In this document: positions 21,347 through 32,289 of the stretch, piece after piece | Layout: each line of letters starts with the position of its first letter | Numbering within the stretch: position 1 is the stretch's first letter | Source of the DNA: Shinisaurus crocodilurus | Taxonomy: Eukaryota > Chordata > Lepidosauria > Squamata > Shinisauridae | Direction of reading: 5' to 3' | Length of the DNA: 64,000 bases | NCBI GenBank assembly: GCA_021292165.1 | Contig: CM037888.1 | Coordinates: forward strand, 31,577,091 to 31,641,090 | The notes under the pieces: model-generated | Database searches by the model: none | What the model was told of the DNA's origin: nothing | What the model saw: only the letters and a program-made list of their open reading frames with translations | Program-made: the position numbers and the translations under genes

Positions 21347-21380
21347 ACACACACACACACGCACACACACACACACACAA
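21347..21380. repeat. (AC)n microsatellite
   Basis: AC dinucleotides with one G interruption near 21361. Confidence 0.95.
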
Positions 21381-21389
21381 CACCTAATA

Positions 21390-21720
21390 AGATCCATGTC
21401 TATAAAATCCAATCCCCTTTCATTTGTGCTAATTTCTGCTACGAATGTTACAGATCCTGGCTATTTAAATGGGTTGCTAGGCGACACACTGAGAACATTA
21501 GGGTTAATGACTGTAAGGCCCAAAGCCGTCTGTTCAGTGGCGCGGGCCCTGAATGGGATGGACATGAACGCCGAAGCTGTCAGGAACAGGGGGCCACCTG
21601 CGCGGCCGGGTTATTAGAACAGTTCACGTCAAAAGCGTTTGTGGCGCTTGAGCAAACAGACCCAATTAAGAGGCCCGAAAGCCTCACTCCAACCATCCAT
21701 CACTAACACTCAAGATAAAA
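21390..21720. other. Apparently single-copy segment, candidate conserved non-coding DNA
   Basis: No repeat signature. Contains TGGGTTGCTAGGCGACAC, a good match to the RFX X-box type motif GTTGCC/TAGGCAAC, and ends in unique sequence. The two overlapping open frames (128 and 73 codons) show no domain. Candidate only. Confidence 0.25.
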
Positions 21721-22263
21721 TTTGACATCTTTTTTGGGGGGTGGGGGTGGTCCCCTTTTACAAAACTCTAATGAATGTAAATGGCTTTTTGAGGGGACAG
21801 TGGCGTTGCTGAAAAGGCAGAAGACTTCGGCTGGATAATCAGTTTAAATAGGAGGCCTGTTTCCTGTCTCTTTTTACTTCCAGCTTCCCTTTGGGGAGAC
21901 ATAAATACGGGTGCTTCTTTAAAAAAATAATAATAATACGGTTACCTTCCTTCTTTCCAAAATAAGACCTGTATGATATGATTTGGGTTTGAAATGGTAG
22001 GAGAGCATGACTTGAGAACAGGTCCAAATCATCATCCATAGTTTTAGTTCTGGCTCTTCACAGGGTCATGGGTATGCACTGATTATACGCCAGGGCTCAC
22101 CAAGAGTTTTTGGTGGCAGATCTCAGTCCTGGGAAACATGAAGTGATAATGCAGGAGAGGGAGCCTCTGAGCATGTGCAGAGAGTTTTCATTATTAAAAG
22201 TAAACCCAGCCTGCTCCCAACTGCCCTGGACTATAACCAGATATAATCTGTTATCCATTACAC

Positions 22264-23009
22264 CAGTGTTCTCCAACCTTGGGTCTGTCAAGGTTCCGCT
22301 ACTGCAGGGACCCTTTAACCTGCCTTTGGGAGATCTCTGCCTCTCCTCAAAGCCCCTCCCGTTCCAGGAGATCAAGTCCTTTTACAGCTTCCAATAGCAT
22401 GGGTGTAGGGTGTAGGCTGTAGACGTGGTGAATAAGTCACTCCAAACTCTCAGGGTAAACAACAACACTTTACTTATAATATTAGGGTATTTACTTAATA
22501 GAGTGGTTATAATTCAAAAGCAAGTATGATAAAATAAAACAAACAAACAATCCAATGTTCTCTAGTTTAACTTCAGACTACCTATCTCCTATGCAGCCAG
22601 TCTCTCCCTCTCTGCTTCTCTCTCTGCTGTTTCTCTGCTTCTGCCTCTCTCTCAGCACTAACTGCTCTCTCTGCTTCTGCAGTCAGGCTCCCACTGCTGC
22701 TCGCTGACCACACCCCACACATATATAGCCTTCCCAGGAATGGAAGGTTATAATCATGTGACTTTGAATAGGAGATCTAATTCTTAACTTCTATTGGGTA
22801 AACTAAAACTCTCAAACTCCCCCTCCCATCCAAGTGTTTGGGCCTTCAGGCTTCAACAAACTTAAGCCTGTGTAGGCCTCAACAAACCCAATCCTGTGTA
22901 GGCCTCAATCCCTCACAGGGTCCCCAGATGTTTTTGGCCTACAACTGGCTGGGGCATGCTGGGAGTTGTAGGACAAATACATCTGGGGACCCAAGGTTAG
23001 AGAACACTG
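22264..23009. mobile_element. hAT MITE split by a solo LTR
   Basis: The outer MITE pieces (22264-22285 and 22918-23009) join to a normal copy: CAGTGTTCTCCAACCTTGGG on the left, TAGAGAACACTG on the right. The 8-bp duplication CATTACAC is perfect (22256-22263, 23010-23017) with central TA. The LTR between them carries its own 5-bp duplication, so it inserted later. Confidence 0.9.
22286..22917 (-). mobile_element. Solo LTR, 632 bp
   Basis: Begins TGTCAAGG and ends CCTCACA (TG...CA), flanked by the perfect 5-bp duplication GGGTC (22281-22285, 22918-22922). A TATATA motif lies at 22721-22727. The minus orientation is suggested because the purine-rich GCAGAGAGAG tract then follows the TATA box as in an R region, but no clear AATAAA confirms it. 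The internal region was lost by LTR-LTR recombination. Confidence 0.8.
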
Positions 23010-23134
23010 CATTACACACACCTGATTGTAGACCCCATTCTTATGCACACTTAGGGCCACTATTCTCTCCCTTGCATCAAAAGAAGCTCCCAAGGGCACT
23101 AACAGAGGTTTCCCTTGAAGTGCAAATAGCTGCT

Positions 23135-23218
23135 TTAGGCTGCAATTCAGTACACATGTACCTGGGAGTAAGCCTAAGGGGGACTTACTTCTGAGTAGAC
23201 CTGTATAGGATTGCACTG
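23135..23218. mobile_element. Harbinger-like MITE, AAGTAAG subtype
   Basis: Imperfect palindrome with GGCTGCAATTCAGTAC on the left and GTATAGGATTGCACTG on the right, and inner arms GGGAGTAAGCC and GACTTACTTCTGAG. Relatives are at 49483 and 54290. Confidence 0.55.
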
Positions 23219-25840
23219 TCAGAGAAGCAATTTTTTGTCTCCCGTAGCAGGGAGAGAGTTATATTTTCCCTCCCCAGAGTCCTAAGCCTTCCCCACAATT
23301 GCCATCTTCAGGGCTAGTTTGACCCTTTGGATTGCTTTATATCATATATCATATGTCATTTCATTTTGCCTGATGAAATATTTAAATTCTGGTGTACAGT
23401 TTTTAACTCCTGTTGCCTTTGTGATTTGCATCCCAGATTCTCATTCTCTCTCTCTCTCTCTCTCTCTCTTGTTCTGTGAAGGGCCTTATGCTGGGAGCTG
23501 ATCAATTATTTGAAAGCAAAATGGCCTAAGAGTGGGACCTGTGAAAGGGGGGGGGGTCCCCTTTGTAATTCTGCATCTTTCCCTAATAAACTCAGATGGA
23601 TTTATTTGGAAGAAATCAAACATGTTTGCATGACTGGTTGATCTTTCCTCTTCTGCATTCCTGCCAAACTGGTTTCTTGAGTGGGCCTCCTTGAATGTTT
23701 GAATCTTGCAGGAGAAACCTCCCAACAGAATCTTAAAATTATACATTGACCTTGTGGATTAAGATCCATAGATTCTCTACAGCAACTGCCCCCTGACTTC
23801 TTTTTATGAGAAAGGGAGACTCCCTGAGTTCATGCATATGAACAGCCTTTAAAAAAGGGGGGGAGAGTTTTATATTAAGCCCAAACTTTAAGACATGAAT
23901 GGACCATGAACGATAATTCATAAGCAACAAAGACCAATACGTTAAAAAAAGGGACATTCATCATAGGGAGATTTTATAACACACTAGTAAACAAGACCCA
24001 ACTCTACAGAGGTTGGAACAGCTCTTTGTCTGATATAGCAAAGCCTTAAAGGAAACTTTTGCAGCTGTCAGAGTTGCACATGTTGTGCTTGGCCCATCTG
24101 AGCAAAGCCATGTCTGCTGGCACCCCTAGGAATGGTCCCTGCCATTCTGTACCCCTATAGCTCCCTGAGGGAGGGGTCTGCCCACTCCATTCTCCTGGGG
24201 GGGGGGGCGCTGCTCCACAGCAGTGGGAGAGAGGGCAGGCCTACAACTCGCCCTCCGTATGTACTGCAAAGCTATGTGCTGGTTAGGGAAGCCTGCCCCT
24301 AGTGACTGAAGATGTTATTGCAGGCTTCAGCCACATGGACACATTAAAAGTAATTAAAATTAATTAATGCAATTTAGAAACTAAAGAACCCTGAAGTATA
24401 CACCACTAGGGCACTCTTAGTATAGCATGCTAGGTTTCAGGTGTCTAGATTTCACAGTCTTGGTTGCTATGGCACGGACGGACGGACAGATTATTTCTCC
24501 ACACAGTTGTGAACATGAGCACATCTGTGTGAGAAACATTTGTGTGAACCACAAAGGAAGACAAATAGCAAACGCAGTCATTTTTGCCCATAAGAAAAAT
24601 AGCCAAAACCCACAGTAGAGCAATAACTTGATTAGAACCAACCAAAATGTCACAAAATAGTGAGCAATCTTTCAAGTTCTTCAACACTCTTAATCAGGCT
24701 AGATGTTAAGCAAAAAGGAAGCCAGTTCCCCCACTTTTGGTGAGGGGTTGGTCCAGATAAAGGTATTTGTTCTTCTCAATTGTTAAGGAAGGGGTCTGAT
24801 CTATCTGAGAACTCACAATTGACTCAGAAACTCACTGGGAATAATTAGCAGTCCCTGTAATTTCTCTCCTAGCTAGGAATTTCTACTATGCAAGTCCTCC
24901 TGGGAGTGGGTGGGAAATGGGGATTGTGCAAGAGCACCGCACAAGCAGCGGGAAGAGTGTATGTCTGTGACACATTGGTCAGAAAGACACAGCTTCCCAG
25001 AATGTGGTTTTATTCAAAGCCCGACCCCAGATAAGAATTCTGTTTTGCTTCCAAAACTGGGTGAATACGACACCCTGGCTGAATACAACAAGCTTCAAAG
25101 TGCTTCACATATTATCTTGGTAATTCTTACAAAAAAATCTTGCAAGGTGGACCAATATTACTATCCCCATAAAATAGGGGGTTTGATCCTGAAACAATTA
25201 GCCTTAAGAGCCAAAATAGATGTTACATTCAATGATGAGTTATTATTTAACATGCACAGGTATATTTCTGCTCTCTTTAGTATAAATAACCAGCAGCACA
25301 GCAGGATTGGAACTGTAGTTGGCAGGGAGGGGGAGTTTAACCCCAATGAAAATCCCCCGCCGCCGCCGCCACCATTCACATTGGAAGGAAAGCTCCTGTT
25401 GGTGCTAATGGGAGAGATTTCCTCCCAGTGCAAACATGTGCGTGAAGTGCAATAACGCATTTAACACCACAGCAAGCACATGGCCGGAGCATGCTACTTG
25501 CTAGAGAAGGTATTGTAAATTAATGTCACTGAAAATTCACTTTGGGAGTACTGTGGCATGTTTAAAAATGCGCTTGCACATTGGTCCTCAACTGGGGGGT
25601 CATGAACCACGGGTGGATTTCAACCTAATCTAAGGGTGGTCCCTCCTATGGTGCTGCCACCATGTTTTGCTGATTGCCAGGGATGCAAAGAGGGAGGGAA
25701 AGTGCCATGAAGTATTATAAGGAAGGGGTCTAAAATTGCACAGTGCCCTACCTTGGTCAGCGGTATGAAGAGGGAGAAAAGGAGTACCAGAAATGAAAGC
25801 CAGGTTTGATTTTAAAGGCTGGGATTAGAGCCTGAAAAGC
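23219..25840. other. Mostly unassigned DNA
   Basis: A (CT)n run of about 14 units lies at 23442-23469, a G9-10 run at 23551 and a CCG repeat near 25360. A MIR-like fragment is possible at 25080-25190 (TTACAAAAAAATCTTGCAAGG...TATCCCCATAAAATAGGGG). No gene seen. Open frames such as 24910-25455 (181 codons, proline run from the CCG repeat) have no recognisable domain. Confidence 0.3.
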
Positions 25841-25842
25841 AG

Positions 25843-25901
25843 AAGACCCGCACCCGCACCCGCACCCACACCGCACCTGCACCCGCACCCGCACCCACCT
25901 T
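25843..25901. repeat. (GCACCC)n hexanucleotide repeat
   Basis: About nine imperfect units of GCACCC, with variants GCACCCACACC and GCACCTGC. The minus strand is GGGTGC-rich and could form G-quadruplexes. Confidence 0.9.
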
Positions 25902-26395
25902 GTGTTGCCAGCAGCTGTAGCAGCCTGTTTTCAGGAGCCTGTAGAAAGACCCCTGGAGTGTCATGTCTTATATATGTCTTGTCGAACCAGCAGGTGACAG
26001 CATTTCTGTTTTTAAAAAAGGCTGAGTGGAATAACCTGTTACTTCAGCGTAGAGCAAGGAACGGAATCTGAATTTCCTAAGAATATTGCTGTATATACTA
26101 ACTAGAGTTTGGTTCACAAATATTGAAATGTATTTGCTGCAATCCAGAGAGCACCAACAGATGAGCTGGTTACCTGGGAGAAAGTATCGTTGAACTCAAA
26201 GGCACTTACTTTCTTTTGAGAAGCCGCCTGCATGATTGCTTTGCAAGAGTAGGAGCTGCACATCTCTGCTTCAGATTTTAGGATGGCCAGAGGCAGAAGA
26301 GTGCAGGGCACCTGAATCTTTAATGGTTGTGCAGAAAAAGGAATTTCAGCTTGTCACGCAACCAACACACCCTGAAGTTCCCTCTTGGAGATGGT

Positions 26396-26484
26396 TCTCA
26401 GAGCAGTGGCCATGCCAGCTGGGAATGATGGGAGTTGCAGTCCAACACATCTGGGGGGGCACCGTGTTGAGGAAGGTTGTCCTA
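26396..26484. mobile_element. Old hAT-type MITE fragment
   Basis: GATGGGAGTTGCAGTCCAAC followed by ACATCTGGGG and a GGTTGTCC end. Same old group as 4380 and 7511. Left part eroded. Confidence 0.4.
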
Positions 26485-26532
26485 ACCTAGACCTTCTCCC
26501 TGTTTCCTCTTCACCTAGTTGACCATCTAAAG

Positions 26533-26648
26533 CAGTGTTCTCCAACCTTGAACACAAATTTTTGCCCATAAGAAAAATGCCAGATGTTTTTGGCATGCTG
26601 GGAGTTGTAGGCCAAAAACATCTGGGGACCCAAGGTTGGAGAACACTG
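26533..26648. mobile_element. hAT MITE, CTCCAACCTTGGGT family, with internal replacement
   Basis: Ends intact. The duplication ATCTAAAG/CTCTAAAG matches 7 of 8 with central TA. After the left end (26552) about 30 bp of unrelated sequence replaces the usual GGGTCCCC segment. The same CCCATAAGAAAAAT string occurs at 24588-24601, so the replacement may be gene-conversion-like or a small insertion. Confidence 0.8.
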
Positions 26649-27481
26649 CTCTAAAGACTTCTGCCCCATTGATGATATGGCCGTTACAGCCCGTTCCCAC
26701 GCACTGTCCTGCATTGAGCATTCCACTTTCTTAATGGCTGCACGATAAGCAGCCATTCTCGACTATCTGTCTGGCTCCATCAATCTCATGGACTCCTGTT
26801 ACCCCAGGGGAAAAAGAAGAAGAAAAAGTGCACTTTTCAGAGCCACTCCTGAGAAGTAGCCATCGTTTCTGAGAGTCAGCCTGTCAAAAAAAAAAAAAAA
26901 AAGCATATAGTAAGATTATCTCTATGTTCAGTGGATGTTAGCAGAGTGCGGGGGAACAGTACATGGAGTTGGCTGCCCTTCTGGATTATTATGATTACTT
27001 TCCTCCTCAAATTAGGAAACCAAAATGAAGGCATTTGCCCCTTTAATTGTTTCAAAAAAGAAAGAAAGCCGGTATGTGTGTGTGGGGGGGGGAGGACCCA
27101 TACGATGCAGGTTTGTTTTCTTTTACTAGTTGCTATGACACTCTGTAACTTGGTGATCAATATGAAGCTCTGTTAACGTCAGCAGAGGCAAATTTTGTTC
27201 CACTCAACGAGGTCTTTTCCTACCATTTTGCCTTCCAAGGCCCAGTTTTGGCATAACAGTTTAGAGTTTCACCCTTTTTTCCTCCCATATACAAAGATCG
27301 TTCTGTTTGAATGTGTGCCCACAGCTCCGTTGAGTGCCAATCATACAGATCAGTTCCCCGATTAATCCTGGAATGCTATCTGTGCGATTTCCCAATCACT
27401 GATGACTCATGCAGTGATTTTTACAGTGGAACGGCTTTGCATGAGTTCCTTTAGCCAGCTCAGTCCTTATAATTCAGTGTT

Positions 27482-27519
27482 CAAAAACATCTGGGGACCC
27501 ACGGTTGGAGAACACTGTA
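27482..27519. mobile_element. Right-end fragment of the hAT MITE
   Basis: CAAAAACATCTGGGGACCCA to GAACACTG only. The left arm is missing. Confidence 0.7.
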
Positions 27520-27799
27520 TATAGCTCATAGCCATGGCTTCTCTTGGGTGTAGGCTGCCCGGGGCGGAGTACGGTATGTTTCGGGGCATATGGCATTATT
27601 GGATGTCATCTGGCAATGCCGAAACCTGCTGCATTCATCTTTGAAAAGACCGATACAGCTTCTTGACCAGGAGTTGTAACAATGCATACATGTTTGTGAA
27701 AATGGATGGAAATCACAAGCTGGCTTCCGTTCCGTTACCGCAATTATGAATGTGGAAATCCTTCAAAATGGAAGGATAGTAGTTCAGCATGAGCCCAAG

Positions 27800-28645
27800 A
27801 CATTTTGCTGCCTGAGGCAAAGAACAAAGAACCTGGTGCTGAATGGGGTACATCCACCCCTGAAGGACCAGGTCCTGCAGCTTGGGAGTCATTTTAGACT
27901 CCCAGCTGTCCATGGAGGCTCAAGTGTCAGCTGTGAGCCGGGCGGCGCTGTATCAGCTCCATCTGATGTGGCAGTTGCGCCCCTACCTTCCTAATCATCT
28001 GCTCCCATCAGTGGTTCATGTCTTGGTCTCCTCTTGCCTAGACTACTGTAATGCGCTCTACGTGGGGGTTACCCTGGAAGACAGTTCGGAAGTTGCAGCT
28101 GGTACAGAATGCAGCAGCTCGCCTGGTTAAAGGCTGCCGCCGGCGTGATCACATCACTCCGGTGCTCAAAGAGTTGCACTGGCTACCAGTTGTTTGCCGA
28201 GCCGAATTCAAGGTGTTGGCGTTGACCTTTAAAACCCTGTACGGCTCCGGTCCAGTTTATCTCAAGGAGCGCCTCCAGCAACATCAAGTAGGCCGCTCAA
28301 TAAGATCTGCCACAGACGGCCTTCTCCCTGTCCCATCAGCCAGAGAAACCAGGCTGGTGGGGACTAGGAGGAGGGCCTTTTCTGTGGCAGCCCCCAATTT
28401 ATGGAACTCTCTCCCCAGTGACCTCCGCCATGCCCCTTCTTTGATTAGCTTCCGCCGTGCATTAAAAACGTGGCTTTTCAGGCAGGAATATGGGGTGGGT
28501 TAGGATTTTTAAGTTTTGTACTGTTTTTAATTGTGTTTTACACTCTCTTTTTTTCTTGTATTTTATTGGACTGTACATCATTCAGAGTGGCTGGATGACA
28601 TGACTGACCAGATGGGCGATTCAAAAATATAATAAATAAATAAAT
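27800..28645 (+). mobile_element. L2-clade LINE, 3' part
   Basis: Encodes the C-terminal region of L2 ORF2: first L-G-V-I-x-D-S-Q-L-S-M-E-A-Q-V near 27880-27930, then in another frame (28051-28503, 150 codons) L-V-Q-N-A-A-A-R-L-V-K, R-R-R-D-H-I-T-P-V-L-K-E-L-H-W-L-P-V and A-P-N-L-W-N-S-L-P-S-D-L-R. It ends with the 3' UTR GACCAGATGGGCGATTC and an AAATA tail. Frameshifts near 27990 and 28080 disable it, but the last 150 codons are open, so it is moderately young. Confidence 0.9.
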
Positions 28646-28959
28646 AAAGTTACTACAGCAATGTTTTGGGAACTAGGAGGGTGGGATAGGGGAAGAAGAC
28701 TTCAGTGCATCCCCATCTGGGCCAGACCCAGCCTTGGAGAAAGGTCTGAAAATAAGGGTGCTTCCAAATTAAGTTTCTATTGCCTCATCGCCCTGCCTCC
28801 TTCATGAAATTTCACAGGGGGTGGGTGGGTCAAGAAGACGATGTTGTCTTGTTGTAACCCTCCCAGGTTTCCCCCTACTTCTTCTGCCTTTTTTTTTTTT
28901 TTACCATGGAAAACCCGTTACGGAAAAAAGATGGAATTGTTGTGCAATGCCTTCTGATT

Positions 28960-29160
28960 GGCAGAGGTAGGAGGCCTCCATCTGGAAGCATCTGGAAGGT
29001 TGTGAGTTTCCTGTGGGCAGCACGTTGGCCACTGTGTGAACAGAATGCTGGACTAGATGGACCCCTGCTCTGATCCAGCAGGGCTCTTCTTATGTTCTTA
29101 GAAGGCTGGACTAGATGGACCCTTGGTCTGATCCGGCAGGGCTCTTCTTATGTTCTTAAG
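28960..29160 (+). mobile_element. LINE 3' end with tandemly duplicated terminus
   Basis: Carries TTGGCCACTGTGTGAACAGA and ATGCTGGACTAGATGGACCC, then GATCCAGCAGGGCTCTTCTT and ATGTTCTTA. The final ~60 bp are then repeated (GGCTGGACTAGATGGACCC...ATGTTCTTA). A minus-strand relative is at 50655-50900. Clade uncertain, probably CR1/L2 group. Confidence 0.6.
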
Positions 29161-29645
29161 CATCCTATGTCTCTCTCTTTTTAAGAATCAAATCTACTTG
29201 CCCAATGTCCTAGATTCCCCGTTACGTCAGGGCCTACCAGTCATGTTTCAAGCATCCTCTGTACATGTAGGCTGGGATTTCCCCCTGATGGTTCTGTTTA
29301 TCAGGAGTTCATTGTAACGTAAATCTCTCTCAAATTCCATCTTTTCTCTCCCCCTTCCTGGTCTGTTGAAAGGTGCCAAAGGCCCAACTCCCTCTCTGTA
29401 CATATAGGACATGCCATGTCCAAGGTGTCAAAACTCTTGCCCTATAGGTGTGTCAAGTCCTCATGGCCATATCTGATTGGACAATCCATCACACACACCC
29501 CATCAACCCCTTTCCCTAGATTCACAGGATATTAAAATGAGGATTTTCCCCTCTGAAAATTGTTAGCTGTTGAACATCATGGGTGATGCGTGTTCATTGC
29601 AAGTAATTCTGAAATTTATCTTTAAGGCCTGCTTGTGTAGATTAT
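29161..29645. other. Unassigned DNA
   Basis: No repeat or coding signal recognised. Confidence 0.3.
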
Positions 29646-29648
29646 TTA

Positions 29649-29752
29649 GGACCCAATCTTACGCAGGTTTAGCCAGAAGAAAGGCCTACAACTCCAAGCA
29701 TGCTGGGAGTTGTAGGCTTTTCTTCCGGCTAAACTTGCATAGGATTGCAGCT
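29649..29752. mobile_element. PIF/Harbinger-like palindromic MITE
   Basis: 104-bp copy of the 5314 family: left end GGACCCAATCTTACGCAGG, right end AAACTTGCATAGGATTGCAG, TTA duplication (29646-29648, 29753-29755). The palindromic centre ACAACTCC(A/C)AGCATGCT is short. Confidence 0.7.
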
Positions 29753-30315
29753 TTAGGGAGTAAACTATTCTGTTTCTTTTCATGCTATCTGTTTTCACAT
29801 TCATCCCTTATTTCAACCTCCCTTATCTTAATACAACTTCTGAATTTGGGACCTGGGATTTGACTGTATACTTGGCCCCCTTCCCAGCTGGAAAATGAAC
29901 CTGCAGCTCTTCAGAAATGAAATGAAATGCAGCTCTTGGAGTTACTGTCACTTGGGTATTACGGTGAAAAGAGAGGTGGTGGCAGGTTTAATTTGGGGGT
30001 GTTGCAGAACGGCTGTGACTTCACGGAAGCCAGGGATCTCCACAGCAGCTGCAGTGGTGTGGTGGAGCAGGGCTCACACGGACGAAGCAATGGCACTTTT
30101 TTTTTTTATCACCAGGGATGCTGACATCATCTGCCACCCCCTCAGACTTCCCTGTTCCCACTCAGCTTAGCTGGCATTTTCACAGTGGCTGGGTTCACAC
30201 CACCTGCTAAGCCACTGTGGCAACAGTAAACCCTAGAACAAGCCATGGCTAAGAAACACTGACTGGGTTCGCACAACGTGCTCAAGCCGTCGGTGGCTAT
30301 GCGCTACCTAGTGGG

Positions 30316-31065
30316 TGGGTTCGCACGACATCCTAAGCCCCTTGGGGGAATTTAAGCCATGCACTGTGGCTTTAAATTCCCCTGTGACCGAAAGATGATC
30401 AGGCAGAGTGGGGTTAGGGTGCTGCCGCCTCCTCCCCCCCTCGGTCCTTCTGCCGGTATCCCAGGGGGCACCGCGGGAGCACTGAGGGGAGCAGAGCGGG
30501 GATGATGACAGCCGCCCCAAAGTGCCCTCCTCAGCGCGGCCACCACTCAGCTGAGCAGCAGCCATGCCGAGAAAGGTCGCTTTCCCATCTGCCTCCTCCC
30601 AGGGAGACCGGGGGGGGGGGGGAGCCCCACCTTTCCCTCCTGCCAGGCAGCGCGATTGCAAGGCAATTGCTCTGCCCAGCGGTGGGGCAGTTGCTTTCCC
30701 CCACGGCCTCCTACCAGGGAGACTTGGGGGGGGGAGGAGGTGCATTCTGCTGTGCCTCCCGCCCCGTTACCCGCTCTCCGTGCTGGTGGGGAGGGGGGGA
30801 ATGGGGCGGGAGGTGCCAAACCGCTGTGGCTGGTTCCTGCCCGCCACCGACGCTGCAGCCGAAATGAGTCCTTCCTCCACCGTGCGCTGCCTCCCCAAGT
30901 CCCAAATGTTGTGGGCAGCCGATGACAGCTGCGCCAAGTGCTGCGTGGGCACTTTGGCAGCTGTCATCGGCCAGAGCGGCAACCCTTTTTTTGCCACTCT
31001 TGCCAAGGGGCTCTATAGCCTTTTGGCTTGACTGTGGCTTAGTGTGTTGTCGGGCTCGTGCGACA
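30316..31065. mobile_element. GC-rich foldback element
   Basis: The left end GGTTCGCACGACATCCTAAG is the inverse of TTGTCGGGCTCGTGCGACAT near 31048-31070. A further related TIR-like motif (GGTTCGCACAACGTGC) lies just upstream at 30266. The interior (30420-30990) is CpG- and G-run-rich, with repeated ACCAGGGAGAC and CAGGGAGACC blocks. Its many overlapping open frames on both strands are a composition effect. Confidence 0.5.
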
Positions 31066-31085
31066 TGCTAAGGCACCAAGGGTTT

Positions 31086-31141
31086 ACATGCTGGGAGTTG
31101 TAGGCCAAAAACATCTGGGGACCCAAGGTTGGAGAACACTG
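31086..31141. mobile_element. Right-half fragment of the hAT MITE
   Basis: CATGCTGGGAGTTGTAGGCC through GTTGGAGAACACTG. No left half. Confidence 0.75.
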
Positions 31142-31533
31142 GTCTAATTATCTCAAGGAGCGTCTCCAGCAACACCAAGTGGGCCGCTCAACAAGATCTG
31201 CCACGGATGGCCTTCTCCTTGTCCCTTCAGCCAGAGCAGCTAGACTGGTGGGGACGAGGAAGAGGGCCTTTTCTGTGGCGGCCCCCGTACTGTGGAACTC
31301 TCTCCCGAGTGACCTCCGCCATGCCCCCTCTCTGATGAGCTTCCGTCGCTCATTAAAAACCTGGTTGTTCAGGCGGGAATATGGGGTGGGTTAAGATTTT
31401 AAAATTTTTATATTGTTTTAATGTATTTTATTGCATTTATGTATTTTATTCTGTGTACATCGCCCAGGGTGGCCGGTTGCCGGCCAGATGGGCGATAGAT
31501 AAATATTAATAATAAATAAATAATAATAAATAA
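31142..31533 (+). mobile_element. L2-clade LINE 3' end
   Basis: The 71-codon frame 31179-31394 ends R-S-T-R-S-A-T-D-G...F-S-V-A-A-P-V-L-W-N-S-L-P-S-D-L-R...W-L-F-R-R-E-Y-G-V-G, matching the C-terminus of the L2 copy at 28051-28503. The 3' UTR GGCCAGATGGGCGAT and an AATA-rich tail follow. 5' truncated. Confidence 0.9.
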
Positions 31534-31551
31534 TAAATAAATGCATGCATG

Positions 31552-31616
31552 CCCCAGCCAGCGTAGCTGGGAGTTGTAGGCCAAAAACATCTGGGGACCC
31601 AAGGTTGGAGAACACT
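31552..31616. mobile_element. hAT MITE fragment
   Basis: GCCCCAGCCAGCGTAGCTGG then GGAGTTGTAGGCC through GAACACTG. The left terminal repeat is missing. Confidence 0.75.
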
Positions 31617-31674
31617 GCCCTAGAACAAGCCATGGCTACTTGGGATGGTTTATAAGCCACCCTGCAGGAAGTGG

Positions 31675-31752
31675 CCTGGGTTCAGGCGACACGCTAAGCC
31701 ACCGTGGCTTCAAAGCCACGGCGGCTTACCATGTTGTGCGGACCCAGTCATT
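31675..31752. mobile_element. Short foldback element
   Basis: CCTGGGTTCAGGCGACACGC and AAGCCACCGTGGCTT pair with AGCCACGGCGGCTTACC and GTTGTGCGGACCCAG. A miniature relative of the 12099/47750 family. Confidence 0.6.
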
Positions 31753-31984
31753 GTGTAGTGCCAGCCCGGCGTGTCACACAAACTCAGTCAGTAGCTGGGA
31801 GGGAGGAAATGCATTTTCCTGGCAACAATATATTGTTCCCTGTTGTGACGCAAAGTATTCTGAGGTGGCTTGTTCTTGAATGGGCAGTGAAAGACCCATC
31901 ATGAGCTTTACGGAAGACCTGCTCCTGGTGGAGATGAACCCCTCTCGAATTGGTCTGTTGATAAGGATCGACACAGGGGCCCCG

Positions 31985-32283
31985 AGTTCTGGACTCTCCT
32001 TGGGGGCGTGGCGGCTATGGGGACTGTCATGATTAATGCCCGCATTTCAGAATTTACCACTTCACCTCCGACCAGCTGCCAGTGACTTCTGGCGCGGTGA
32101 ATTTATCTTTGAAATTGGGAGTGGGGGGTCCCCGGTCTTCTGGGGGCCTCTCCATTCAGCTCAGCAACCTCTCCTGCCGAGCCCCTCCCCCTGCACTGCC
32201 CCTCCGCACAACCCCCCGCTTCTCCACTGAGTGGAGAATGCGGCCCGCGGTGGGGTGGGGGAAGAGTTCCCCGCCCCTGCTCT
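31985..32283. mobile_element. hAT-type fragment, GTTCCCCGCCCCTG end
   Basis: Right end GTTCCCCGCCCCTG followed by CTCTAATG. Interior GGGTCCCCGGTCTTCTGGGG resembles the CAGGGGTG elements. Left boundary unclear. Confidence 0.35.
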
Positions 32284-32289
32284 AATGTG

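Noticed and set aside
30302..31031. CpG-rich gene promoter or first exon
   Set aside because: The block is bounded by foldback inverted repeats and contains internal duplications; no exon or splice pattern seen.
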